Source of the DNA: Allolobophora icterica | Taxonomy: Eukaryota > Annelida > Clitellata > Crassiclitellata > Lumbricidae | Assembly: GCA_963556255.1 (NCBI GenBank) | Contig: OY744615.1 | Location: forward strand, 46,803,148 to 46,867,147 | Length of the DNA: 64,000 nucleotides | Direction: 5' to 3' | Shown here: piece by piece, positions 1-12,574 of the stretch | Layout: every line of letters starts with the position of its first letter | Position numbering within the stretch: position 1 is the stretch's first letter | Notes under the pieces: model-generated | Seen by the model: only the letters and a program-made list of their open reading frames with translations | Databases searched by the model: none | Told to the model about the DNA's origin: nothing | Made by a program: the position numbers and the translations under genes

Positions 1-146
1 AGCAGCCGTAAGACGTCTTTAAACACGGAAAACTACTGTGATGGACTTACATGACAGAATCCGTAACGCAGTCAACAACAATTACCGATACTTACATTGC
101 ATAACAGAACTGATAACTGAATATTGATTCTTATTCAATAAATTAT

Positions 147-253
147 CAGCTTCTATAGTGCCGGTGTTTATTGCACGAGGCATTGACCGATGGCGCATAA
201 AGACCAAGCCATAATCAGGTCAACATCAGGAAATCAGTTTGTAAGAAAGAGGT
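147..253 (-). repeat. LINE 3'-tail repeat, family C
   Basis: This copy contains the family C core (CTTCTATAG..CCGGTGT, then GCATTGACCGATGGCGCA) that recurs at 29915-29947/32475-32573, 33735-33865, 49430-49540, 54060-54545 and 57985-58090. At 49419-49757 the same core directly follows reverse-transcriptase-type coding sequence on the minus strand, so I read the family as LINE 3' ends rather than an independent SINE. Confidence 0.6.
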
Positions 254-826
<573 letters not shown>

Positions 827-956
827 GACAGACCGTCTACAGACTCTACAATGGACAGAAAAAGAGCAGTCCCTTATACACCTTTTTAAAGCGCGGAATT
901 CGCTCTATATATAAAAAGAGACGCACAGTAACTTAAGTTTGTATTCACTGAACAAT

Positions 957-1053
957 AGTTGTAATTGTAATTAGTAACTTGTATAGCGCCAGTGTATAAT
1001 CCAGAAGGAATCAAGCCGTAATCATGTTAACATCCAAACGATCAGCCCGTTGC
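957..1053 (-). repeat. Diverged family C LINE tail
   Basis: TTAGTAACTTGTATAGCGCC followed by a shortened AATCAAGCCGTAATCATGTT segment matches the family C tails, with an internal deletion relative to the other copies. Confidence 0.45.
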
Positions 1054-1334
1054 TGAATACTGTAACAATCACTGTACGGAATTAGTAATTAATGTTATTT
1101 TATTTGCGTGCCATTTTACCGTGGTAAATGACATGAGAATGACATCTTGCATACATCACATAGGACTTAGATAAATGACGACATATTTCGTCGCGATACT
1201 AAGGGAAATGACGTAATACATGCGTCATGTTGGGACTGGGAGGAAACGTCATACAAACGTTACGCGCTATTGTTGCAAATGACGTCGTAAACATGCATAT
1301 GTCACGTTGAGGCATCATAATTATATAAACTGCT

Positions 1335-1530
1335 CTTTTACAAATCTTATCCATTTTCCTTCCTCTTTCCCTTACTTCCATCACCGTTTCAATAAATTCT
1401 AAATACCACTCACCTTACCCGTCTGACTGTCTGCCTGATTTCATTGAGCGCCTGTGAATAAACTGGTTACCGCGACTTCGCTTTTTTGGGGTGCTGTATA
1501 AGTTTTGAGGTTACGATTACTATAAATAGA
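1335..1530 (+). mobile_element. LINE 3' end (family with GATTAC tail)
   Basis: One frame reads like the C-terminal LLF..KSYP segment seen at the ends of CR1/L2-type LINEs, followed by a 3' UTR (AGCGCCTGTGAATAAACTGG ... CTGTATAAGTTTTGAG) and a GATTAC-type tail. Copies of the same 3' UTR lie at 4745-4870, 11866-11925 (minus), 46330-46470, 47170-47310 and 60600-60895. Confidence 0.55.
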
Positions 1531-2240
1531 CGCCACGTGGTGCTGAGAGAATTATCGTCATATATAAACGTCACTTGGTAGGCCTACTGACGGAAATGAC
1601 GTCACTGTTTCTCCGTAGGATCAAGGAAGTCGTCTGCTTCGGCAAAGGAGCGGGAACAAATATAATGGCCAGATTTGCTGTAAGTCATAAATCATTAAAG
1701 AATTCCCACGAATAACTAATAACCTGACATGAATAATTCATGACTTGATCCATCATTTAATGCAAATTTTCTCTTCCATCTTTTCCCTGTTGGTGAGGAC
1801 GAAATTCTCTTGCTGCAAAACAACAACAACAACAACATCAACAACAAAAATAAAAGTAACAATAATGTTCAACATTCATGTATGGTTTGTTATTTCAAAA
1901 TGTCCGATAGATGGCGCACATCGATCGCGTTCTTGGTATAGTTCTTGTTCATACGACTGGAACAACTGCCGGGTTTCTTGGATCTCTCAAGGACAAGGTC
2001 AGAGTTCAAGTGTCTGGTTGCATTGTGATGAACGTGATACTCGATATTGCACTGAGTCTCGGACCCTGACGTGTGTAACCGTCAAATGTCAATAAACTCG
2101 CGTGCAAAGCAGAAATTATTTAGACACCTTTATATCGTCTTCCACAAAGGTATATAAAGTGATGTCTTTTGGTGGCTCTGTATTAGACGGAATTCGTTGT
2201 TGAGTGGTCCAGCAAAGATCAGACTGTCAATTAATCTAAC
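1531..2240. other. No gene seen; AT-rich with one promoter-like unit
   Basis: Open frames here have no recognisable domain. The only recurrent element is a promoter-like unit at 2124 (ACACC box) and 2151 (TATATAAAG), see the cluster entry at 860-14940. Confidence 0.5.
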
Positions 2241-2244
2241 AAAA

Positions 2245-2440
2245 AGAGAGTCAGTCAGCCATGATACGAAGCATTAGCGACTTCGTATTCTTGGTCTCGG
2301 CGTATGAGGTCGAATGGCCAGTTCTCTCCATCACCGCCTGATCTTTCAGTCCCAGTGAACGCGATCTATTCTTTTGGCTGCCGAACTGAGTTAGTTGCTT
2401 GGTAATGGCAATTGAACATTTATATAGCTCCCCCACATCA
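2245..2440 (-). mobile_element. Diverged SINE, family D (minus)
   Basis: The core (CCATG..GAAG..TTAGCG(A/G)CTTC..TTCTT, then TCGGCGTATGAG and TGGCCAGT.CTCTCC) matches the family D copies at 20870-21105, 38806-38946, 46480-46765 and 59078-59365. The full-length copies have a tRNA-like head and a TTC-rich tail; this one is a body fragment. Confidence 0.55.
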
Positions 2441-3426
2441 AGACAGACTCATCAGAGGCTTCCTTTCTTTGGGGTGATGTCTCCTCAGTGGACTACGTAT
2501 AAACGACCCTTGATAAGTAGATAAGTGGCCTTATGTGCCACATCGCGGAGTTTTTCTCGTGTCGTGTAGAGTAGGCCTATTTGTTTTGTTCTGTTTCTTG
2601 GTGAGAAAGAAAATTAGAGAGCTAGGTGTTGTTGTGTAGGTTCTGAATTGGAAATTGGAACATATTGGAATGAATCCGTCAGCTGAGGCGTATCTCGTTC
2701 TTCACAGATATGGAGAGGTACGGCGCTCGTCTGCTATTGTTTTTATTGTTGTTATTATTATTATTGCTATAACCATCATTAATTACAGTCATAAATGATT
2801 AGGGTTCGATTTCAAGTGCTTTTGATCTTCTGAGGAACAGCCTCCTCCCCCGCTCCGCATTGCAGAGGACAATTTCTTAAGTTTGATGTTGCTACCTACG
2901 CTGTATACATATGGACAGTAATTCAGCGACTTTATTGAAATGGAAGGTTATATAGGATCTATTGACAGCGTGTCAAAGGTGTTTTATGGGATGGCTGCAT
3001 TATCCAGTGTTTACAACATCTCCACGGTAGGTAATATACATATGATCTCTTCCGCTTGGTATTTAATTTATTATTAATATTTGCTTCCTATGGTAAAAGA
3101 CATTTTCTGCCTAAACCTTAAGCTAACGATGTTGTCTGGGACACCGTTTCTCCCCAAAGATTAGGTGGAAGTTCCATTGTAAAAATGCAACATTAAAACG
3201 AAGATGATTAGAATCGCCCTCACCCTTCATTCAGGCTTCGGACTGGAACCTTCAGAGCACGTCAGATGCTAAACGTCGTCATGGGCGTAATTTCGGGGGG
3301 TACGAATGGTACCCGTACCCTACTTCATACTCAGAGGAAACGATGCCCATTGTTTTTACCTCGGAAAAGGGCCTTCATTTGAGCCACCAGGACTCACAAC
3401 TGTTATCAGAGAACATCATCCTCGTT

Positions 3427-3431
3427 ATCAC

Positions 3432-3479
<48 letters not shown>

Positions 3480-3480
3480 T
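3427..3480. repeat. (CAT)n microsatellite
   Basis: About 17 near-perfect CAT/ATC trinucleotides. The histidine run in one reading frame is a by-product. Confidence 0.95.
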
Positions 3481-4026
3481 GGGGGTGGCGTATAGTTATT
3501 TGAAAAATGAAACCAAACGTGCATTACTCCTCGAACTGTAATAGTAAAATTTCTGCGCTGCTACTTATACTCATACAGCGAATGAAAAGCTTTATAAAGG
3601 TGTGTAAAGAATTACTCTTTATACTGTTGTTTCCAGTGTTTAGCAACATCTTACGGCTGCCAGAACCGTTGACGTCAATCTTACCTTATCCTGTGCGGCT
3701 CTATTATCCTTATATCAAACGGTTAGACGCAGTAGTTAAAACGGTAATTTTAACGCTAAGTTATTAGATAATTATTATTAAAGAGCTAAAATATTCAGTC
3801 TAACTATTTGGGTTATGTTTCCCAGCGCGCCCTATTGACTACTCTAATACGCTCTTCACCAATGCTATATATAAATGAGAGACCAACATCACATCACTAA
3901 TATTCCTTTGGCGTCCGCGATGTGTGGTGGATTGAGTAGCATGTGGAAGACGAGCAGAATAGCACCAAAAACATGAATAAAACTGTATGTGTGGATCCGA
4001 GTGTTGGTACTTACGGAAGGAATATG

Positions 4027-4405
4027 AAAGACGATTCTATTGGTGGAAATGGGCTGGCTAAGAAGATTATGGGGGATGTCCAGACGATACTCAATTCGAA
4101 ATGAGGTAGTCCGAAAGTATTTGGGACATAGGGAAAGACTGGCAGTGGTAGACAAGATCAGAAAAATAAGACTGACATGGTTTGGGCATGCAACAAGAAT
4201 GGACGACAAGAGATTACCACCAAGGGCATTACATTGCCACGTGGAAGGAACACGGAGTCGAGGAAGACAAACAAAGACATGGATGGAAAACGAGATGAAA
4301 GATCTTAAAGAACAAGACATGGACACGAGAACGGCCCTGGATACTATCAGAGACAGGAAGAAATGGAGCCATCTTGTACAAACCTCATCGTTGGCACACA
4401 CCTGA
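4027..4405 (+). pseudogene. LINE reverse transcriptase C-terminal remnant
   Basis: About 125 codons remain open and resemble the region downstream of the reverse transcriptase in many non-LTR retrotransposons. Visible landmarks are RYSIRNEVVRKYLGHRERL, then LTWFGHATRMDDKRLP, then RSRGRQTKTWMENEMKDL and a closing DRKKWSHLVQ. The polymerase motifs themselves are absent, so this is a 5'-truncated, dead copy. The same architecture ([15 protein letters not shown]) closes the larger LINE at 29948-32474, but the two are different subfamilies. A 120-residue host gene is unlikely because no splice sites or start context support it. Confidence 0.75.
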
Positions 4406-4689
4406 CGGAAGAGAGAATAAGACATTACATACTTCTTCTGGTTCTCTGCATTCAGGCAGGTTCGAACGTCTGAGGTCGCCACTTCTCTCGATTTTGAGCC
4501 TCTTCTTTGAGTCTTCTATATCCTTCCTTCATCATCCAATCCAGCATCATCTTTTTTGGTCTTCCCCTTGTCCTCCTCCCCTCCATTCTTCCCTCGATGA
4601 CATTTCTTAGGAGAGAGTTACATACATGACTAAATAATTAGCTGATCCTTCGCCTTCCAATTCTTCTCAATCTAAACGACACGCACCTT

Positions 4690-4870
4690 AGCAGCTGCTC
4701 TACATCCTCTCTTTATCTGGAAACTCTGGAAACCGGACTTCGACAACCTTTAGACCACCGTCTAGAAAAGCCCTCTGACTTGACGTAGCGCTCGTGAATA
4801 AGCTGGTGCCCTGCGCTTGGCTTTTGAGTGGCGCTTTAAAAGTTTAGAGATTACGATTACGATTACTATT
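4690..4870 (+). mobile_element. LINE 3' tail with GATTAC repeats
   Basis: GCGCTCGTGAATAAGCTGG followed by GTGGCGCTTTAAAAGTTTAG and a GATTACGATTACGATTACT end matches the LINE tail at 1335-1530. Confidence 0.5.
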
Positions 4871-4977
4871 TGAGATTGATCCAGAAAAGTCGAGAGTGAG
4901 ATTATAAAGGCGACCATTAGATAAGAGTCAATAGAGTCAAATCTTTAGTCTAATGATTAGACTAAAGATTTGATTGA

Positions 4978-5345
4978 GCACTTCATGTTGAATGACGACT
5001 TTCCACAGTCGATTTTAAAAGACGGTTAAATTAAAGTAATTAAATTCCAATGGCATTCAGAATGCAGCAGAAATCCAGCGACCAATATTTGTTTCGTTGA
5101 TTAGCGACATCTTACGGCTGCATAATAAGACTATTATACTATATTATAATTATTATCTGTAGGCCTAACATAATGCACTCCTTAAACACCTTTAAAACGC
5201 GCTCAACCGATGCTATGTATTTTCAAATGCGGTTAACCAGCAGTTGCTTGCATTGCGGCTATATAACTTAACCGTCACACTAAGACCGATGTCAACAGAC
5301 ATGGTTGCATAAAGATGTCGCTAAACAATAGAAAACAATATTATT
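4978..5345. repeat. Segmental duplicate, copy 1 (partner 6936-7540)
   Basis: The order TTCCAC..CGATTTAAAA / GGATTCAGAATGCAGCAGAAATCC / TTAGCGACATCTTACGGCTG / TCTGTAGGCC / ACACCTTTAAAACG / second block is the same in both copies. This copy lacks the 179-bp MITE that interrupts the partner, so it preserves the pre-insertion state. Confidence 0.75.
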
Positions 5346-5350
5346 ATAAT

Positions 5351-5419
5351 AAACTAGTATATTGTATTGTATCGTATTGTATTGTATTGTATTGTATTGT
5401 ATTGTATTGTATTGTATTT
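5351..5419. repeat. (ATTGT)n pentanucleotide repeat
   Basis: About 13 copies of ATTGT with one C substitution. Confidence 0.95.
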
Positions 5420-6393
5420 AGATATTTATAAAGCGCTTCTAGAGGGCGGGCCATTCAGAAGCGCTCCCAGTGCGAGAGACTCCGAGTATAATCGCTAACT
5501 CAAGTGGATATGAATATGATTGCCTCACAAAATGACTAATGAAGTGTGCTCTTTCGACACCTTTAAAACGTTTTCTACCAGCGTTATTTATTTAGCGACC
5601 ACGACAGCTTAACATATGCGTTCGCCAAAACAACATTGACTGAATATGGGGTTGAGAGGTCAACGGCCATGGCTGCATAAGGATGTCGCTAAACAATGGA
5701 AACGAATGGGCCAACTGTTAATAAGCAATAACAGATCTAATAAATGAAATGAAAAATTTAGCGTGCTTTTTCGACACCTTTAAAACGTTTGCCACCGATG
5801 CTATATATAAGGAATACTTTTAAGGCTTTGGTAGTAAATAGGTGCATGATGACCTAAGCGTAACCAAAGAAACATCGATTCAGAAAACTACCCGAAATGG
5901 TTCAGATTTAGCAATGGATAACTGTGAAGGCAAAATGTCTTCTGGGGTTGTTGCTCAGTTGCTACCCATTAGCTGCAACCCTACTCACTCTCTCAAGATC
6001 TGCCCTTCCCATTCTACCTCTGCCTCCCTTTCCCTGTCCTACCGCCACCCACTCATCCCTCTGGCCAATTTCGAATATATTTAATTGTATTCTCATGTCA
6101 TTCGGGAGATGGCGCCGGAGTTAAATGCCGCCAGTTCTACTTAATTAACAATCATGGTTGCGGAACACGTGAATGTCTAATCAGCAGCAATTATATGCCG
6201 AAAATAATTTCTGTCGACGTCAACAGCCTTTGTTGCTATAAGATGTCGTTTAACTCTGGATCCATCCATTAGTAGATAGTTGATGTGCTTAGATAATCCT
6301 GGCTTATGCGTATGCATGGCCTTGTACTGTACTGAATTTCAAGATCATCTCAAATTTATTTCGAGTTAAAGAATAACGCGTGGCAGTCTGACC

Positions 6394-6600
6394 AACCACC
6401 TACCTTAGGCCATGCACCTACCTACTAATTTACCTACCTAACCACCTACTTCTTAACCTACTTACCTACCTATTTACCTACTGATCTACCTCCCTAGCTA
6501 TTTACGTACCTACCTACTTAGTTACCTTATTACTACTTTACCTACCTACCTGCCTGTCTGCTTGCCTACCTCATTACCTTATTTACCCACTACTTTATTG
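6394..6600. repeat. Degenerate CCTA-rich simple repeat
   Basis: CCTA/CTAC tetranucleotides with frequent substitutions and TTA insertions over about 200 bp. Confidence 0.85.
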
Positions 6601-6959
6601 CTAATGGAATATTTCATCAGATGCAGGTAACAGATAAAAATGCTGAGGATGCTCAGATGATTTTAAAAAGCTCGTTTTATTTTTTCTGTGTGTTTTTCTG
6701 CAGCCGGAAAAACTGGCCGAGAGCTTCCAGTATTTCTTCAAGGATTGCGACTTGGTCAGTGAATGGATTTTTCTGATAGATCCTGACAAGTTGAGTGTAA
6801 ACTTAAATAAGACGACCATCGATTTATGTCGTTTGGTATAATGATAACTGCGCTATAGAAGTCATTAGATTAGATTATATTAGATTCGATTTGATTAGAT
6901 TAGATTAGGTTGAACATTTGAACATTTGAAAGCGTCGTTCAGAACTTCGTGGTGAATCA

Positions 6960-7138
6960 CAGGGACGTATCTAGCGTTGGGCTTGGGGGGGCTTAAGCCC
7001 CCCCCAAACGAAGTTGAAGCCCCCCAAGCAAGTCAAGCCGTTGTATGCTTACGGCTAAAATTCGTATGAACACTGTATAAATGTTGCCATGTTCAAGGCT
7101 TAAGCCCCCCCAAACGAAAAAGGCTAGTTACGTGCCTG
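6960..7138. mobile_element. hAT-type MITE, family 1 (TSD GTGAATCA)
   Basis: A 179-bp element with imperfect terminal inverted repeats: CAGGGACGTATCTAGC at the left and the complement of CAGGCACGTAACTAGC at the right. Flanks are a perfect 8-bp duplication, GTGAATCA at 6952-6959 and 7139-7146. Inner arms contain GGCTTAAGCC palindromes. A near-identical copy in opposite orientation lies at 26475-26656. CA..TG termini with 8-bp duplications are the hAT signature; there is no coding capacity. Confidence 0.93.
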
Positions 7139-7540
7139 GTGAATCAAGATTTTCCACGGCCGATTTGAAAAGATGGCGTTATTAGAAATCTACCTCATAA
7201 AAAAAATACCAATGGGATTCATAATGCAGCAGAAATCCAGCAACCTATGGTTGTTTTCATTGGTTAACGACATCTTACGGCTGCAAAATCTATGACTATA
7301 ATACTAAATATCATCTGTAGGCCATCGACATAACTATATTGGGCAATATACGTCGATGCAGTGGGTCTAATATTAAACACCTTTAAAACGTTAAACACCT
7401 GTGCCATGTATAATCGCCTGCGCTCAATTCAGTCGCTAGTCGTGTTTGTCTTTATCCAATGTTACCGTCAAACTAAAACCGATATCCACAGCGTTGGTTG
7501 TCTTCAGATCTCACTAAATAATGGCAACACTTAATAATAT

Positions 7541-8060
7541 AATAGAGAAGTGTCATGAAATGTGTGATGAAGTCAACATTTTTGTTACGCTCCTCTCATT
7601 GGCCGCTTCAAACTAATGAATATTAATGACCAATGATGTCACTTTCTATAAATGGCGACATTCTAACGACGTTCGTTTCTCTTCTAATTCAACGTAAATT
7701 TAAATATACAGTAAAGGACTCCTCTTTTAGACTTATGATTCAAATGGGATTAAACTAATTTACTTAGGTGGCGAACAGGCTGAAACGAACGAGCGTAAAG
7801 GGTTTAAACGGGCCAATTTAATTAGGCGCAGAAATCCTGCCTTAGATTTGGGTAACGTATTCATTATGTTCCGCTACTACAGGCCATCTAGCGGACTGAC
7901 TAACTTATTCAACAGCAACTTCACAACAGAGCATTTTTCTGATAATATTGGAAATATATTTTAAAATTGTTTTTAAACCGCCTTAAGACGGACAATTCTT
8001 TAGTATAATAAGGTAATATTAACTGAGGTAGATTGAATATTATAGCTTGAGAAAATAGTA
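7541..8060. other. No gene seen
   Basis: AT-rich sequence without recognisable frames, splice structure or repeats other than the neighbouring promoter-like units. Confidence 0.4.
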
Positions 8061-8659
8061 GTTAATTGATCGCTTTCGACACCTTTAAACCGTTTTTAAG
8101 AAGCGTTATATATATAGCGCATGCAGAGAGACGACATGTTAATGGCCATGGCTGCCTAAAGATGTCGCTAAAAAATATAAACGAAATCTCATATTAAAAA
8201 TATAACAAATAAAAATAATATATATATATATGAGATGAAAATTCAGCGCGGTTTTTCGACACCTTTAGAACGGTTAACAGGGACGCTATATTGCTATAAT
8301 AATAACACTGCGTCTAATCGATTAATCTCGATTCGTTGTTAAGCGGTCAATTATTAAGATCGACGTCGATGGCCATGGGTGCCAGAAAATGTCATTAAAA
8401 AAATAGAAATATGATTTCTATCAAGCACTAAATAAGATATATCTGAATATTACAGATTCACAAATGAATAATTCAGCACGCTTTTTCGTTCGCCACCGTT
8501 TTTGTACATAATGAATGCGTTCCTGTCTCTTACACACCACTGCTCGTGCTCTGGCAGTGCCATTTCCAAACCTGGATAAAAGAGGAGGGCGACGCTAATG
8601 ATCTTTGTTATCACATAGTGTCGTTAAACTGAAACTACTACTACTAGTGCTTGCTCCAC

Positions 8660-8815
8660 TTAACTCCGCGACTGTTCGTACTCTGGACAAAGAACATCGA
8701 TGGCGCTGAGCAATTGTGAGTGAAGGACTTACTAAACTGTCTTAGGGGAGGAGGATCGAACCCGTAGTCTGCGCGTCACAGGCCTCAGGTTTTAGTCAAT
8801 AGCCTTTTTAAGCAA
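8660..8815 (-). mobile_element. tRNA-derived SINE, family A (minus, degraded)
   Basis: In the reverse complement the order is tRNA-like head with a B-box-like GGGTTCGATCCTCC, then a body ending near CATCGATG. The same family is complete on the plus strand at 55968-56135 and 63125-63310. Here the A box is eroded. Confidence 0.6.
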
Positions 8816-8999
8816 CAGAACATTCTCGAGCTTCCTGAATAAGTAAGTAAGTAAGTAAGTAGTCTTTAGTTACGTCTGACAAGCGCATTTGAAAGCGATT
8901 TTAACAGGAGTCGATAATATAGACAAGTACATGCACAACTAGATATATCCTTGGATGTAATTAATAGTCCCTATTATTATTATCCTTGATGTCTACGGA

Positions 9000-9508
9000 T
9001 TGGTGAATATCAATGTTTCCACATTAATGATTGTTCCTATAAAATATTCATGATGTATGTGGGTGGATTAATGAATAATAGGCCCTAATGTTCGTGGTAT
9101 CACTCTCTACGTCAATGATTTTGTTGATATATTCATGATGTATATGGATTGAATAATGAATACCGGTACTAATATTCATGTTGTCTATGGATTCGTGACT
9201 GTTTTTGTTCATCTTCTTCTTCAGTGTCATCTCTTCCTATGCACAACGTGTCTCGCACAGTTCCTCCACCACTTCGCGTGCGTTCTCTCTCGATGGTCGA
9301 CTACGATCTGCGCTCCTCTCTCGACGAAAGATCAGGTCCCTCCTCGCCGATAAGAGGAGCTTCAGGTGGAAGAAGGAAGTTGTAGGCCCATACAAGTCAC
9401 AACGGACTAAACACCCCAGACTCCACCCACACTCATTGTGACCCACAACGTCCGGATGATGGTAGCTTTTCAATTCGTGTTGGTTTGAGATTCGCCCGTT
9501 TCTTCATT
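9000..9508. other. Unassigned; CpG-rich patch at 9230-9470
   Basis: From 9230 the composition becomes locally richer in CpG and both strands hold short open frames, none with a domain I recognise. It ends at the target duplication of the hAT element that starts at 9509. Confidence 0.35.
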
Positions 9509-10242
9509 CAGTGGCGGCTCCACAGGGGGGCCAGGGGGGCCAGTGCCCCCCAAATGAGTCTGTGGCCCCCCAGTGGCCCCCCCAAATCAAAGTCTGATCT
9601 ATTATCACATCTGTCATAAGCTAGGGATCAGATAATAGAAGAGGTTAGGGGTTCTATTTATTTTTCTATCGCTGTTGTTGATGAAACAAAAGATATTAGT
9701 CACAAAGAACATCTTTTGTTAGACCTCTATATGATTTTTCCCAACAAGAAGTTAACGAATGCTTTCTAGATTTTAAACCTGCAACGAATTAATTGTGTAG
9801 TCATTGTCAGGGCTTATTTTAGATACCTTGCAGTCATAGGGGTTCGACATTGGCTCATATTTAGTGGGTCAAGGTTATGATGGTGCAAGTGTAATGAACA
9901 CATCTAATGAGTGGTGTAAATAAGGATGTACATTAGTTGGTAAGGCAGTCGACTCCGTGGGCCATTTAGTTCCATTGTTATGCAAATAAATTTAATCTAA
10001 GTTTAATTGATGCATCTATTTCAAAGCTATGGATTTTTTTAAATTACTTCAAAGGTTGTATGTTTTTACTTCAAGTTCTATTACATATAAGAAATGGGTG
10101 AAGCACAGGGTGTATTATATCCAGGGTAACCAGTGAGGCAACTGAAACTGTTCAGTGACACTAGATAGGTGTGTCCTATATTAGTTATAGGCGCTTTGTA
10201 CTACCGAAACTGTGTCCCTACAATGAATGAGAGGGTGCTATC

Positions 10243-10794
10243 CAGCAATGGGCAATAGTTAACTAAAAAGTTGCTAACTTTTAGTTTAATTAAAAAATTT
10301 CTAGTTAAGGATGAAGTTTAACTTTAAAAAATAGTTTAGTTAAAACCATAGTTTAACTAAAAAATTTTAGTTGCTAACTAAAAAGTTTAACTAAAAAATC
10401 AGCAATATGCAACTATTTTTCCACAATGAACATTGAACACTGTCAACAAAAAACATTTTAACCCTGCATGGTTTTAGCATAAACAACCTGTGTTTTCAAA
10501 TTCATACACTACACAGTACGCCTGTAACTGTATGCCAGAACAGTAGGCTACACATTGTATAGTTTGAAGTTGAAATTGTCATTGACGCTCTGCATTATTA
10601 CAGTTCACTTAACCTCTGTTATTGTGAAAATGTTTGTCGCAAAAGTTGGAAAAAAGTTGGAAAAAGTTTAACTACTTTTTTTAAGTTTAGTTAATTAATT
10701 TCCAAAATCAGTTGCCAACTTTAGTTAAAGTATTTTTTTAGTTGGAAAATAGTTTTAGTTTAACTAATAAAAAATGGTTTAGTGCCCATCACTG
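10243..10794. mobile_element. hAT-type MITE, family 4, 552 bp (TSD GTGCTATC)
   Basis: Ends are CAGCAATGGGCAATAG and the complement of CAGTGATGGGCACTAA, flanked by GTGCTATC at 10235-10242 and 10795-10802. The interior is dominated by AGTTTAACTAAAA motifs in both orientations. A 553-bp relative with high identity sits at 32582-33134. It is inserted inside the element 9509-11155. Confidence 0.93.
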
Positions 10795-10849
10795 GTGCTA
10801 TCAAGGGTGACACCCAAGTCACCAACACTAGATAGGTATGTGAATATAG

Positions 10850-11059
10850 CATGGGCGGCGATCCCGGGGGGTCGAGGGGGACAAGACCCCCCACCTTTAA
10901 GAGTGGGGGGACATGCCATACATCGAACCCCCCAAATTTTGAGGAAACCCCAAAAAGGTCATAAAATTTGTTCGCGCGGGACAAATTTTTTTGACCTTTT
11001 TTTCACCAGATCAGTTCCAAAATGTCCCCCCTACCTGTCAAACAAGATCGGCGCCACTG
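10850..11059. mobile_element. hAT-type MITE, family 5, 210 bp (TSD GAATATAG)
   Basis: Starts CATGGGCGGCGATCCCGGGG and ends AAGATCGGCGCCACTG, flanked by GAATATAG at 10842-10849 and 11060-11067. A diverged copy is at 44446-44650. The open frames over it are by-products of its G/C runs. Confidence 0.9.
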
Positions 11060-11865
11060 GAATATAGGGTCCAGTGTGACGTCAGCTGGCCCCCCTGTCA
11101 GGATCCCCGGCCCCTCCTTGGCCCCCCCTGTTGGAAAAGCCTAGAGCCGCCACTGTCTTCATTGATAAGCAGGCTGAAAATTAATGCGTTTGTTCAAGTA
11201 TTTTTGATCGGTTGTAGGCCTACAGATTAAAGATGTTTCATTGTTCGTGAAGATACTATTGACTGTTAATTTTCACGTGTAAAGCCAGCCGTAAGCGTTT
11301 TAACAGACTCGTCAAATTTTGATCCACAATTTGTCAAGGAATTAATCAATTTTTAAGTACTTGAAATTCGTTTACATTAAGCTGAATAATAAAGTTAATC
11401 TATAATTTCTTTTTAAATTCAATACAAAACACAATGTAGACCTGTATTGTAAGTTAAGTATAATAAATGGTCGTAACAGACTTGCCCTTTAAACACCTTT
11501 TTCAGAGGTTTAAGTAATATTTTAAATGCTATTTTCCGCCATAAGCAATTATGTGATGTCAAAAACATCTTGTGGCCGCTACGGTTGTTGACAAAGACCT
11601 TGCTACACGATGTGGGAGGAATTTGCTCATTGAAGTATTATTATTATTATTATTATTCCAAGGTCAAACAGCTTGTATTAACATCAAAGGTATAGCCTAG
11701 TTGGCGACAATTAAAATGTACACAATGCAGGGCAAACGAAAAACGCATAATAAGCTTATTGAATAGTGCGTCTACTTCAACTTATAAAAGAAGAACTGAA
11801 ACCTATTAAAAGGTGTGTAAGGAACTGTTCCTCTTTAAATAGTTTTTATGTAACGACGCTCTCGT

Positions 11866-11925
11866 AATCGTAATCGTTATCTCCAAACTTCTAAAGCGCC
11901 ACTTGAAGGCCAAGCGCTCTGTCAT
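11866..11925 (-). mobile_element. LINE 3' tail fragment (minus)
   Basis: CGTAATCGTAATCG followed by AACTTCTAAAGCGCCACTTG is the reverse complement of the GATTAC-tailed LINE end seen at 4690-4870. Confidence 0.45.
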
Positions 11926-11984
11926 AACGGAGGTGGTTAATTGACGTTGCCCTCCTCCTTAATCCGAACTCCGGACTGGTACCA

Positions 11985-12300
11985 CCCAATGTTCAACGAC
12001 TGTTTGGTTACCAAAAGCTTAATGGCATTTTATCTTCTGATAACATAAACAGATTACAACAGGTGCATAACTTGGCAGCATATCTCGTTTGCCCTAGTGG
12101 TGAACTCTCATCCACTGGTCTTCTGACACAACTGCTCTGGCTCCCTATCTGACGGCGTGTCGATTTTAAAATGGCTGCTGTCTATTTCCTACGCTGCAAC
12201 CTGTTTACCTCCGATCCAAAATTGACAATTCTTCTCTGCCCACACGATCCAATGATCTTCTGAAATTTCGTCAACCCTGTTATGAATCTATTAAGCTACA
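11985..12300 (+). pseudogene. CR1/L2-like LINE reverse transcriptase 3' remnant
   Basis: With one in-frame stop the reading INRLQQVHNLAAYLV ... LLTQLLWLPI, then RRVDFK, matches the thumb region that follows the polymerase core in CR1/L2-type LINEs (the usual RLQ.VQN.AARL ... LHWLPV..RI.FK pattern). Polymerase motifs are missing and the frame is broken, so it is inactive. It joins a family A SINE at 12303. Confidence 0.65.
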
Positions 12301-12302
12301 CT

Positions 12303-12470
12303 TTCTAATGACCATGCATCAATCGATGGCGCTGATCAATTCTGAGTAAAGGACAAGTTCAATGTTCCTACACAGTAACTGTATCAGAGGAGGAGGATCG
12401 AACCCGTACTCTTCCTGTTACAAGGCGAACACTCAACCTTTTGTCCATTTAGCTCTCGGATGACGTGCTT
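12303..12470 (-). mobile_element. tRNA-derived SINE, family A (minus)
   Basis: The reverse complement reads tRNA-like head, B-box-like GGGTTCGATCCTCCTCC, a body with ACTGTGTAGG and ATCGATTGATGC, matching the plus-strand copies at 55968 and 61385. Confidence 0.75.
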
Positions 12471-12574
12471 GTAGCTCAGCCTCACCCACTGTCTGGAATA
12501 AAATACCTTTACTTATAAGGTCAACCTCAGAAATCTCATCCTTCAAGCGACAACCTAACTCTTTTATTTCGGCT

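Larger units (their letters stand above)
9509..11155. mobile_element. hAT-type element, 1647 bp, with two nested MITEs (TSD TCTTCATT)
   Basis: Terminal inverted repeats are CAGTGGCGGCTCCA at the left and the complement of CAGTGGCGGCTCTA at the right. The 8-bp duplication TCTTCATT lies at 9501-9508 and 11156-11163. GGGGGGCC tracts line both inner ends. Two other elements are inserted inside (10243-10794 and 10850-11059), each with its own duplication; removing them leaves about 870 bp. I see no transposase frame. Confidence 0.92.

Noticed and set aside
3306..3503. Poly-histidine open frame
   Set aside because: It is a (CAT)n microsatellite read in frame.
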